Below, piece by piece: positions 8,537 to 17,000 of a DNA stretch of 64,000 nt (its first letter is position 1; the number at the start of each line of letters is the position of its first letter). The translations under genes and the position numbers were made by a program. The DNA comes from Roseibium album (GTDB taxonomy: Bacteria; Pseudomonadota; Alphaproteobacteria; Rhizobiales; Stappiaceae): the NCBI RefSeq assembly GCF_001404515.1, contig NZ_CXWE01000011.1, forward strand, positions 1 to 64,000. Reading direction: 5' to 3'. A model generated the notes under the pieces. That model worked only from the letters and a program-made list of their open reading frames with translations, was not told where the DNA came from and ran no database searches.

Positions 8537-10351
8537 GTGGCAAGTGAAATACACCGGGACAGCCTTTCTGCCTGGAACGCGCTGCGCCAAATCGGTGGCT
8601 TGGACATTGACGATCGTGACGTCGATCTAGTCCGTATGCTTAAACAGCGGCTCGACGCGACCGCCCCCGATTTGGAAAGCGCGCTTACTTGTTCAACCAT
8701 CGACCAGTTTCTTGCTGCGCTCTTTGAATCAATCCAGCCTTTCGTCTATATGTTTAGAGATATTCTCACGTTTTTCGAGGCGGCCGCCGCGCGGCAAGGC
8801 CAGTCACAGTGGCGCGTCAGCGTCAGTAACGAATTTGTTGAATTCCGTCACTTTGAAGAGTTCCTTGAACATTGGAACACAATTGACGCAGACTTCGTGG
8901 TACCGGCACTTGATCACAGGCATGCATTCATCTTGAATGATGTTCGTGCTGAAATTGGCGGCTATGATTATCTTGTCGATGGAATGGACTATGGGAAGCC
9001 TGCGGCAACGGGTTTGCAAGACGTTGACGATTGGCTCGGGGAGTATGATGAGGGGCACTACGAACCGTTTCCCTGTAGCCTAATGCCCCAGAACTTTCCG
9101 GAAGGATTGTCTGAATTGGCTGCGGTAATGCAGGCGGCCGTTTCTATCCTCCGTCGCCAAGGGTTCACCAGGCAGGAGATGCTCGAGCGGCATCGTGCTC
9201 GCCACTATAAAGCTGTTAACGAGGATGCTCTCCACCCGTGGACTATCGCGCAGAGCGAAACCGACTTTTGGCTTCGCTCCCATATCGGTTACCTCGCCAA
9301 TATCCGGCAGCGGCCAGATGTAGAGGTGCAAGCGCTTGCCACCAAGGCGAAAGAGAAGTTAGCTCAGTTCCCGCTGCGGCGTTTACCGGGTAAGATAGAC
9401 GTTAAGGACATCGAGCGACTTTTGTCACTGCCAGTCTGGACGCATCACTATGAAACTTATGGCGTTTGGATCGCGACACGGATCATTGACACGCTCAATG
9501 ACCATGACGTGGTAATAAATTCGAATAACGGTGAATTAAGATTTGCGTTCGGTGAAGCAAGGATAGCAGATATCGAGACTGCAAATCCGAGACTCAGTCT
9601 TTTTGCAGAGCGACGCGTGGCATTGGCCAACCCTGTAGGTAAAAGTCGAAAAGAGGGTGCTCAGCCTGATTTCAGTATCTGGACGCAAGACGCTCGATAC
9701 CCTGAATGCGTTTTGGTCGTCGAAGTCAAGCACTATAAGAAGCGCTCGCGGCGCAATTTTCGCGACGCTCTTATCGACTATAGCAGGGCTCATCCTCAGG
9801 CCAAGGTCATCCTAGTCAACTATGGCCCTGTGGGGGAAGAGTTCAGCGATCTGTCCGATTCAATCCGTAAACAATACCAAATGATTGGCCCACTGACGCC
9901 CGAGAGCTATCAGACGCTCTCCGATTTCCGCAAATTGGTACGTTCCATCGTGGGTGACCCAGTTAAACGCATACTAATCGATGGCTTGGCAGTTCCTGAT
10001 CAGATTATCGTCCTTGATATATCGAAATCAATGCAATCATTGCTTTCTTCCGAGGTGCTACGGGACTTTCTCGCCATATCACTTGATGCAGGCAGTAAGA
10101 TCGCTTTGATTGACCAGAAAGTAAGAGTAATCATGCTTGCTCACCAGCTTAATCGATGGTTAGTGGAAAATGATTTAGGCAATTCGACCTCGCTTGCTGA
10201 ACCAGTCAGTGAGCTTCTAACTCAATATGAGCAGATTATCCTAATCACCGACGAGGGTGGCATGCGAAGCCTCAACGCGTTAGACTTCGAACGTTTACTG
10301 GACCCGCTGAGCGAGCTTGGCGAAGCCATCTTCTTGCGAGTGAAGCGATGA
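8537..10351 (+). CDS. PD-(D/E)XK nuclease-like domain fused to a vWA domain
   Basis: The GTG at 8537 has GGAG eight bases upstream and is preferred over the GTG at 8528; product 604 residues. Residues 1-300 are mostly helical-looking and unrecognised. QPDFSIW (Asp378) followed by LVVEVKHYKK (Glu396, Lys398) is a restriction-endonuclease-like D...ExK core. The last 115 residues read as a compact von Willebrand A domain: IIVLDISKSM gives the DxSxS metal site (Asp494, Ser496, Ser498), with Thr551 and Asp572 (ILITDEGG) as the other MIDAS positions. I know no named family with this pairing. Last gene of the plus-strand cassette and convergent with the JAB gene. A sensor or scaffold role for vWA with nuclease output is inference. 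Confidence 0.7.
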   Translation: MASEIHRDSLSAWNALRQIGGLDIDDRDVDLVRMLKQRLDATAPDLESALTCSTIDQFLAALFESIQPFVYMFRDILTFFEAAAARQGQSQWRVSVSNEFVEFRHFEEFLEHWNTIDADFVVPALDHRHAFILNDVRAEIGGYDYLVDGMDYGKPAATGLQDVDDWLGEYDEGHYEPFPCSLMPQNFPEGLSELAAVMQAAVSILRRQGFTRQEMLERHRARHYKAVNEDALHPWTIAQSETDFWLRSHIGYLANIRQRPDVEVQALATKAKEKLAQFPLRRLPGKIDVKDIERLLSLPVWTHHYETYGVWIATRIIDTLNDHDVVINSNNGELRFAFGEARIADIETANPRLSLFAERRVALANPVGKSRKEGAQPDFSIWTQDARYPECVLVVEVKHYKKRSRRNFRDALIDYSRAHPQAKVILVNYGPVGEEFSDLSDSIRKQYQMIGPLTPESYQTLSDFRKLVRSIVGDPVKRILIDGLAVPDQIIVLDISKSMQSLLSSEVLRDFLAISLDAGSKIALIDQKVRVIMLAHQLNRWLVENDLGNSTSLAEPVSELLTQYEQIILITDEGGMRSLNALDFERLLDPLSELGEAIFLRVKR

Positions 10352-10477
10352 TGCACTTTATCAATTACACAAGGCAGTCACCTTACACGGCAAGTTCCAT
10401 TTCGTAGTCAATGTTCTCCGTCTCACTTCAGTAGTTGAACTTAAAAAATATGCTGCTCAGGCATAGTTAACAATTGC

Positions 10478-11227
10478 CTATGCTGGCTCTTCAGGCCTTG
10501 GATATTCAGCAAGGTTTATTCCAATCCCGTCGTCTCCCACGATCAGGGTGATGGCAGGGACACCGTCGGCCCTAAGGATAAGGGAAAGCTCAGCCAATTG
10601 CGCGAGGTCTGTAGCGCTCGGCTGGACCGATGCTCCGATGGGATGCGAGTGCCATTCCCCAATGTACCGAGCAAGCCCACCAGTTTGGTCTATGGCAGCA
10701 TCAACAGCGCGGAACAGTCCTCGGGTTCCCCGAATAAACTCGTAAGGTTGGCCTCGGCTATCTTTCGGTGCGGGTAGGGCATCAAGGATGTCGACCCGCT
10801 TCCGCTCGATGTCGACCAGGCCAAGAAGCGCGCCTCCGGTCTCGTTTGGTAATGCGTCCAACCTTTTTTCTGACAAAACGCCTGCCAAGGAAGCGGGTGC
10901 TATGATGCTCCAGTCTCTCGCATTCCCCCGGGTGACGGCGATCGTAGGCCTAATTTCTTGGAGTTGTAGCGAAGCATCGAGCTGCCAGATCCGTAGGAGT
11001 GCGTCATCGTTGGAGATCGCATCCGAAATACCCGCGGAGATCAGGCCCGCAAGAACCTGGGTTCGAGAGGCGGGGATCCGATTGGTCACCGCGCGGCACG
11101 CACCAGCATACGGCAGGAAGTCCGTTGCGGAGAGGTGACCTATCAGATCGTCGTTGACGAGCAATTCCCTAAGGTACACCGCCTCAAGATCGCGCAGCTT
11201 ATACTCCCGACACGCATCCTCGACCAT
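10478..11227 (-). CDS. JAB/JAMM deconjugase carrying the displaced C-terminus of an E1 domain
   Basis: The 249-residue product has two parts. Residues 1 to about 85 (MVEDACREYKLRDLEAVYL...) look like the tail of an E1/ThiF domain rather than a natural protein start. Residues 100-245 form a JAB/JAMM isopeptidase: Glu129 in LPNETGGALLG, then His193-Ser-His195-Pro, Ser204 and Asp207, the complete zinc site. In type II CBASS and bacterial ubiquitin-like systems such enzymes remove a protein from its conjugate. The start codon overlaps the E2-E1 stop as TGATG. Reading the preceding bases in this frame gives GAAVLM before VEDACR, so the coding sequence continues smoothly upstream in the other gene: the gene was, or still is, expressed as a fusion with E2-E1. 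Confidence 0.85.
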   Translation of the reverse strand: MVEDACREYKLRDLEAVYLRELLVNDDLIGHLSATDFLPYAGACRAVTNRIPASRTQVLAGLISAGISDAISNDDALLRIWQLDASLQLQEIRPTIAVTRGNARDWSIIAPASLAGVLSEKRLDALPNETGGALLGLVDIERKRVDILDALPAPKDSRGQPYEFIRGTRGLFRAVDAAIDQTGGLARYIGEWHSHPIGASVQPSATDLAQLAELSLILRADGVPAITLIVGDDGIGINLAEYPRPEEPA

Positions 11228-12726
11228 CAGGACGGCAGCCCCCCGTCAGGCGTGAAGAACGCACTTATACGACGGGCTTTGGAAGCCCAATCCGAAATCG
11301 CCCGAGCGGCCGGGACAGATGCCGACGCGTCGATAACGAAGTCTGCATCATCAAAAGCTTGATTCACCTCGTCGCTGCGTTCGGCGTCAAAAAGGTTGGC
11401 CACTATGGCGCGGGGATCGGTATCATGACGGATCATATGCAGACGGCGCGCGAGCATTCGCGCCTTCAACTGTCCCATGGCACCCGCGTTGAGAGTGTGT
11501 CGCGACAAGTTATGCGGCAAAAGTACGTCGTCATCCAGGATCGTCCATTTGAACAAGCCTTCCCGGACAAGCGCCTCGGCGATCGCTGATCCCAGAGAGC
11601 CAGCGCCGACCAAGAGGACGCGCTCTGCCATAGGAGTAGTTCGTCCCGAGTAGACCGCCGCCGCCGCACAATCAAAATCGCGGTGCACGATGCCGGGAAA
11701 AAGACGTACCAAATCCGCCTTCTCCAGGTTCGGCGTAGCGAACAGTTTCCGCGAAAAAGCTGCGGTTGGCCTCACGTCTCGCTCATTCCTAAAGAGCAGG
11801 CCTAAGACTTCTCCGACTTCGCCAGCGCTTCGGTCTGTTACGAACGCGACGGTCGAAACCGCTCCGGTGTCTCCTGACTCTGGATGGAGGATTGGCATTG
11901 TAACGAGGAAACAGAAGGGGGCGTTTTGATGGTGAGCCTGCTCCTCGGAGCCCTGCCAGGCGTCGATGGTCTGTTTAACCTTGCTCGGTAGGTCGCATCC
12001 TCCAGAGGTGAGCAAATTTGCAAGTTCACGCAAGTCAGCCGGAGCATGCCTCATGCGTTTCATATGGGTGGGGTTCAACACGCAGCGGACAAGGTTGAAG
12101 CTGGCGGCAGTCTTGTGCTCTTTGCCCGAGCTCCTTGGCTCTACGAAGAGATATCTGGCGTCGTCATCGTATCGATAAACGGCCAGATCGTGGTTCTCTG
12201 AGTTTTCGTCTTCGGCAGCGAGCCGGAACACAATCTCGAACGAATTTCCAAAAATCGTAGGGTCGAGAGGCTGACGAGCATCATGCAGTTCCCCTTGAGT
12301 AGCTCGGGCGAACCACGAAGCTACTCGTTGCAGGATCTCCGATGCCGTGTAGGCAGACTTCACGTCTTCCCAGGGGCGGTCGTCCACGCAAAGCTGGTAT
12401 GGAAAACCGCGCGCGACCAAGCTTTGGTGCGGCGTGTCCGGGAAGTCCGCTCTTGCGACCAGAATGACCGGAGCTAATCCGTTGTCCATAAACAAAACCG
12501 ACACCGTCTCATGGTCATGGAACGGGTACTCAGGCCTTTGCGGGATCTCAATCTGGAGGCTAAATGAGACGATCTCGTGATCGCCATTCTTCCTGCATTC
12601 GATAAACTTTGCGAAATCGGCATGCCCCTTGCGGACGTAGTCGGCAAATTCACGTGCGAGGCGGACCTTCAGGTCTTTCGCCTCGATGGCTTCGCTTCCT
12701 TCGGGCTGCCAGGTAAGCCGCGTCAT
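11227..12726 (-). CDS. E2-E1 fusion (ubiquitin-conjugation-like), frame ends inside E1 domain
   Basis: A 499-residue protein. Residues 1-160 resemble a bacterial E2: PEYPFHDHETV, then FPYQLCVDDRPW with candidate catalytic Cys113, then a helix (TASEILQRVASWF). Residues 366-495 are a ThiF/E1 adenylating domain: VLLVGAGSLGSA (nucleotide loop 374-379), WTILDDDVLLPHNLSRH with the NLxRH motif at 406-410. The domain stops short at FFTPDGGLPS, before the normal C-terminal part, which is found at the start of the JAB gene. The split lies at six consecutive G on the coding strand. E2-E1 fusions are known from CBASS Cap2 and from MBL/E2/E1/JAB operons. Its start overlaps the upstream MBL stop (ATGA). 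No ubiquitin-like gene is visible nearby. Confidence 0.85.
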   Translation of the reverse strand: MTRLTWQPEGSEAIEAKDLKVRLAREFADYVRKGHADFAKFIECRKNGDHEIVSFSLQIEIPQRPEYPFHDHETVSVLFMDNGLAPVILVARADFPDTPHQSLVARGFPYQLCVDDRPWEDVKSAYTASEILQRVASWFARATQGELHDARQPLDPTIFGNSFEIVFRLAAEDENSENHDLAVYRYDDDARYLFVEPRSSGKEHKTAASFNLVRCVLNPTHMKRMRHAPADLRELANLLTSGGCDLPSKVKQTIDAWQGSEEQAHHQNAPFCFLVTMPILHPESGDTGAVSTVAFVTDRSAGEVGEVLGLLFRNERDVRPTAAFSRKLFATPNLEKADLVRLFPGIVHRDFDCAAAAVYSGRTTPMAERVLLVGAGSLGSAIAEALVREGLFKWTILDDDVLLPHNLSRHTLNAGAMGQLKARMLARRLHMIRHDTDPRAIVANLFDAERSDEVNQAFDDADFVIDASASVPAARAISDWASKARRISAFFTPDGGLPS

Positions 12727-13856
12727 CCGGCCCTTGTCGGTCTATTCGTGGCGGCCGCAGTTGCCGTCGCTGCCGCGGCCAGCATGATCGCGGCCCCCGC
12801 CGCTGTGATCTTCACACGGATCGGCTTCGGTCTCGCTTCGCTAGGCGTTTCCATAGTCACCTTGAACTGACCCTGGATGTCGCGTGTCACGCCCTTGTAG
12901 TAGTTCGCGGCCTGACGATGGGGGGGCTGGACATCTTCGTCCTCCTTCGACCCCTGCGCCGGGATTGGTTTGCTCGGCGAGATGACGATCGCGCGGTGCG
13001 CCGACTGCTCCTCCATGAGCCATTTAACTTCGGGAACGGGCACCGTCTTATCGCTGCCTTTCTCGTTGCTAAGCGACTTGTAGGAGCAGTGGTGGAACAG
13101 ATGCAGGATGGCCCATTCTAGGCGCTCATTGTTCCCGTGCCATCTGGTGGTATTGACGATCCGGGTAAGCGCCTCGTGATCGACATCGGATCCGAGAATT
13201 GTGCGGGTTTTGTTGACGCCTTCCGCCATCGTGAGCTGCACGACGATCGAGTCCCGATTGCGGTCCACGAGTTCGCCTTCCTTCGTCCGGGACGCGAACG
13301 GGCTGTGGACGAAGAATTCGGCTTTCTCCGGGCCGTTGATGGAAAAGGTCGGAACGAGTTTTCCGGCATCCACAATACAATGCATGCGGTCGGCCAACTT
13401 GATGCCGTTTTTATCGAAGAAGTCCTTGAGCATGCCGGGCCGAGAAAAGACTTTGATGCCCTTGCCTTGCTTCAGGCGGTAGCGTGCCTCCTGCCTGATG
13501 ATCCGGGCCTCGTCTTCAAGCCCGTCTTCGACGATGGCGGCTGCCGGCACCCAGAGCTCATCGATCTTGACACGGTCGCCGCCCTGGTACTTCGACGCAT
13601 GTTCGAGCCAGAAGAATTCCGTCGCCTTGCAAATGTGGTCGTCGTCCAAGTGTGTAAATGCGACCGCTGAAAAGGATTCCTGTCCGGCGTCATCCATCGC
13701 GTCCCTTACCTCCTTCGGAAGGTTACAACGCTTGTCGTTCGGATTTTCCGGGTTGCCTTGGTGGGCGAAATCCATCATGACGAGCCTGTCGTCGGCCAGC
13801 CGGATGAGTGTTGCGTCTGCGTTCCCGATAGGGAAGAAGGTAATGTAAGCTGTCAT
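12723..13856 (-). CDS. metallo-beta-lactamase-fold hydrolase of the E2-E1-JAB operon
   Basis: A 377-residue MBL-fold protein, first gene of the minus-strand operon. FFPIGNADATLIRL at 7-20 is the N-terminal strand pair, VMMDF follows, and FTHLDDDHI at 67-75 is a HxDxDH variant of the metal motif in which Asp71 replaces the usual second His. LGSDVDHE and HLFHHCSYKS supply later ligands. The C-terminal 30 residues are very alanine-rich (AAGAAIMLAAAATATAAA) and could be a weak membrane anchor or a disordered tail. MBL hydrolases are recurrent partners of prokaryotic E2/E1/JAB genes, as described in comparative genomic surveys of ubiquitin-like systems; the substrate is not known. It shares no close resemblance with the MBL of the plus-strand cassette beyond the fold. 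Confidence 0.82.
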   Translation of the reverse strand: MTAYITFFPIGNADATLIRLADDRLVMMDFAHQGNPENPNDKRCNLPKEVRDAMDDAGQESFSAVAFTHLDDDHICKATEFFWLEHASKYQGGDRVKIDELWVPAAAIVEDGLEDEARIIRQEARYRLKQGKGIKVFSRPGMLKDFFDKNGIKLADRMHCIVDAGKLVPTFSINGPEKAEFFVHSPFASRTKEGELVDRNRDSIVVQLTMAEGVNKTRTILGSDVDHEALTRIVNTTRWHGNNERLEWAILHLFHHCSYKSLSNEKGSDKTVPVPEVKWLMEEQSAHRAIVISPSKPIPAQGSKEDEDVQPPHRQAANYYKGVTRDIQGQFKVTMETPSEARPKPIRVKITAAGAAIMLAAAATATAAATNRPTRAG

Positions 13857-13918
13857 TGCTTTCTCCAGTCTCCCCCGCGCTTTCCAATCGTGTTTCTGTT
13901 TCGTTCTTTTTTGGTCTT

Positions 13919-13952
13919 CCGGACGCCCAAGAGCGTCCGGATTTTTCGTTTT
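13919..13952 (+). terminator. terminator-like hairpin on plus strand without a plus-strand gene
   Basis: CCGGACGC (13919-13926) pairs with GCGTCCGG (13933-13940) and is followed by ATTTTTCGTTTT. The T-run makes it a plus-strand terminator, yet both flanking genes (nrdJ and the MBL gene) are on the minus strand. It may be a relic of a plus-strand gene lost when the island was acquired, or it may block antisense transcription. Confidence 0.5.
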
Positions 13953-14014
13953 GAGCCGCTTATTGGCCTAAATTGGCCATCCTATGCGACTCGGGACAAC
14001 TCCCGACTGAACCG

Positions 14015-17000
14015 TCAGCTGCAGCCGCTTGTCGAGCCGCAGGTGTCGCATTTCAGGCAGGTACCATTGCGGACCATGGTGAAGTTGCCGCATTCGGCGC
14101 AACTTTCGCCCTCGTAGCCCTTCATGCGCGCCTGGGCGATCTGCTGGGCCGCTGAGGAGACCTGCGGAGCAGGGGTCGTGCTGATTTCAACAGCTGCGAC
14201 GCCTTCAGAGCCCCGTGCAAAGGCCGTTGCAACAGCGGAGACCTGTGCGGCGGGTGTATTGGCGGTCTGGACCGAGATGGCCTCGGTGGTTTCGCCTGCA
14301 GGTTCACCTACGCTGGACACCAGCCGGAAGCGTTCGGTTTGTCCGCGGACAAGACCGTGCGAGACAATCTGCCCGCTTTGACCGCGATCGTCGCCGGAAG
14401 ACGCGTTGTCTCCAGAGGTGCCGAAAATCTCCGGCGGGACATGGGCGAGGTCGTGACGCCCAAGGTAGGACACTGCAAGTTCCCGGAACACGTAGTCGAG
14501 GATCGACGTTGCGTTCTTGATCGCATCATTGCCCTGAACCATGCCAGCCGGTTCGAACTTGGTGAAGGTGAACGCATCGACATACTCTTCCAGCGGCACA
14601 CCGTATTGCAGGCCGAGCGAGACGGAGATGGCGAAGTTGTTGATGAAGGCACGCAGTGCCGAGCCTTCCTTGTTCATGTCGAGGAAGATCTCGCCGAGGC
14701 GACCGTCATGGTATTCGCCCGTGCGCAGGAACACGGTATGGCCGCCGATCTTGGCCTTCTGGGTGTAGCCCTTGCGGCGCGCCGGCAGTTTTTCCTGTTC
14801 GCGGACAACACGTTCAACGATCCGTTCGACGATGCGTTCTGCCACGACTTCAGCCTTCGCCGCCAACGGCTTGGCTGCAAGTTCTTCAGCAACCTCATCC
14901 TGATCTTCGTCGTCGTCGGCCAGGAGCTGGGAATTGAGAGGCTGGGACAGTTTGGAGCCGTCACGATAAAGCGCATTTGCCTTGAGGGCCAGCTTCCAGG
15001 AAAGCATGTAGGCTTCCTTGCAGTCCTCAACCGTTGCATCGTTCGGCATGTTGATCGTCTTGGAGATCGCGCCGGAAATGAAGGGCTGGGCCGCTGCCAT
15101 CATTCGAATGTGGCTTTCGACCGACAGGAAGCGCTTGCCGATACGGCCGCACGGATTGGCACAATCGAAGATCGGGTAGTGCTCTTCCTTGAGGAAGGGA
15201 GCACCTTCCAGGGTCATCGCGCCGCAAACATGCGTGTTGGCCGCTTCGATCTCGCTCTTTGAATAGCCGAGGAAGGACAGAAGATCGAATTCCTGGTCTT
15301 CCAGCTGCTCGTCGGAGACGCCAAGTGCCTTCATCTGTTCATCGCCGAGGGTCCAGCGGTTGAAAACGAACTTGATGTCGAAGGCCGACTTCATGCCGTC
15401 TTTCAATTTGCCGAGACTTTCCTCGGAAAACCCTTTGGTCGTAAGGCTCGCCGGATTGATTCCGGGGGCCTGGTCAATGGTTCCGTGACCGACCGCATAG
15501 GCTTCAATTTCGCCGATTTCGCTTTCTGAATATCCAAGTGCGCGAAGGGCCTCGGGAACAGCACGGTTGATGATCTTGAAATAACCGCCGCCGGCCAGTT
15601 TCTTAAACTTGACCAGAGCAAAGTCCGGCTCAATGCCCGTGGTGTCGCAGTCCATGACAAGCCCGATCGTGCCTGTTGGCGCAATCACGGTTGACTGGGC
15701 GTTGCGGAAGCCGTTCTTTTCGCCGAGTTCAAGAGCCCGGTCCCAGGCCTTCCTGGCCCGCTCCACCATCACCTGGTCCGGGCAGGACGCATGATCGAGA
15801 GCAACGGGATTCGTGTTGAGACCTTCGTATCCACTTTCTTCGCCATGAGCGGCGCGGCGGTGGTTGCGAATGACCCTGAGCATGTGCTTGGCGTTTTTCT
15901 TGTAGCCGGGGAAAGACCCCAGTTCGCCGGCCATCTCCGCGGACGTCGCGTAGGCAACACCGGTCATGACGGCGGTCAGTGCTCCGCAAATCGCGCGGCC
16001 TTCGGCCGAGTCGTAAGGAATACCGGAAGTCATTAGCAAGCCGCCGATATTGGCATAGCCGAGACCCAGCGTGCGAAACTTGTAGGACAGCTCCGCGATT
16101 TCCTTGGAAGGGAACTGCGCCATCAGGACCGAGATTTCGAGCACGACCGTCCACAGACGTACCGCGTGCTCGTAGCTGTCGATGTCGAAAGAGCGATCTT
16201 CCTTGCGAAACTGCATCAGGTTCAGGGAGGCAAGATTGCAGGCCGTGTCATCAAGGAACATGTATTCCGAGCACGGGTTCGACGCACGGATCTCGCCATC
16301 AGCAAGGCAGGTATGCCAGTCGTTGATGGTCGTGTGGTACTGCAGGCCAGGATCGGCTGAGGCCCAGGCCGCGTAGCCGATCTGCTCCCAGAGTTCCTTT
16401 GCCTTCACGGTTTTCAGGGTTTTACCCGTGCGGCGCGCTGTCAGGTCCCATTCGCTGTCCTGGATGACGGCAGATAGAAAACCGTCGGTCACACGTACGG
16501 AGTTGTTGGAATTCTGTCCGGCGACCGTCAGATAGGCTTCGGAATCCCAGTCCGTGTTGTAGGTCGGGAATTCGATCTTGGTAAAGCCCTGTCTGGCGAA
16601 CTGAATGACGCGCTGGATATAGTTTTCCGGCACCATCATTTTTTTCGCGGCACGGATTTCACGCTTCAGGGCCGGGTTCTTGGCCGGATCAAAGCAGTCA
16701 CCGTTATCCGCCTCGCAATTCACGCAGGCACGCATGATGGCAGACAGGTGCTTCTGGCAGATCCTGGAACCGGTGACGAGCGCCGCCACTTTCTGCTCTT
16801 CCTTGACCTTCCAGTTGACGTATTCCTCGATATCGGGGTGATCGACATCCACGACGACCATCTTTGCCGCCCGGCGGGTCGTCCCCCCGGACTTGATTGC
16901 GCCTGCTGCACGGTCGCCGATCTTCAGGAAGCTCATCAGACCCGAAGACTTGCCGCCACCGGAGAGCCTTTCGCCTTCGGAGCGGACATGGGAGAAGTTT

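Noticed and set aside
10351..13856. type II CBASS
   Set aside because: E2-E1 and JAB resemble Cap2/Cap3, but no CD-NTase or adjacent effector in the same operon was found; an MBL takes their place.
14339..15262. 307-codon plus-strand frame opposite nrdJ
   Set aside because: It is antisense to a convincing 1227-residue nrdJ and shows no domain; high GC codon bias creates such shadows.
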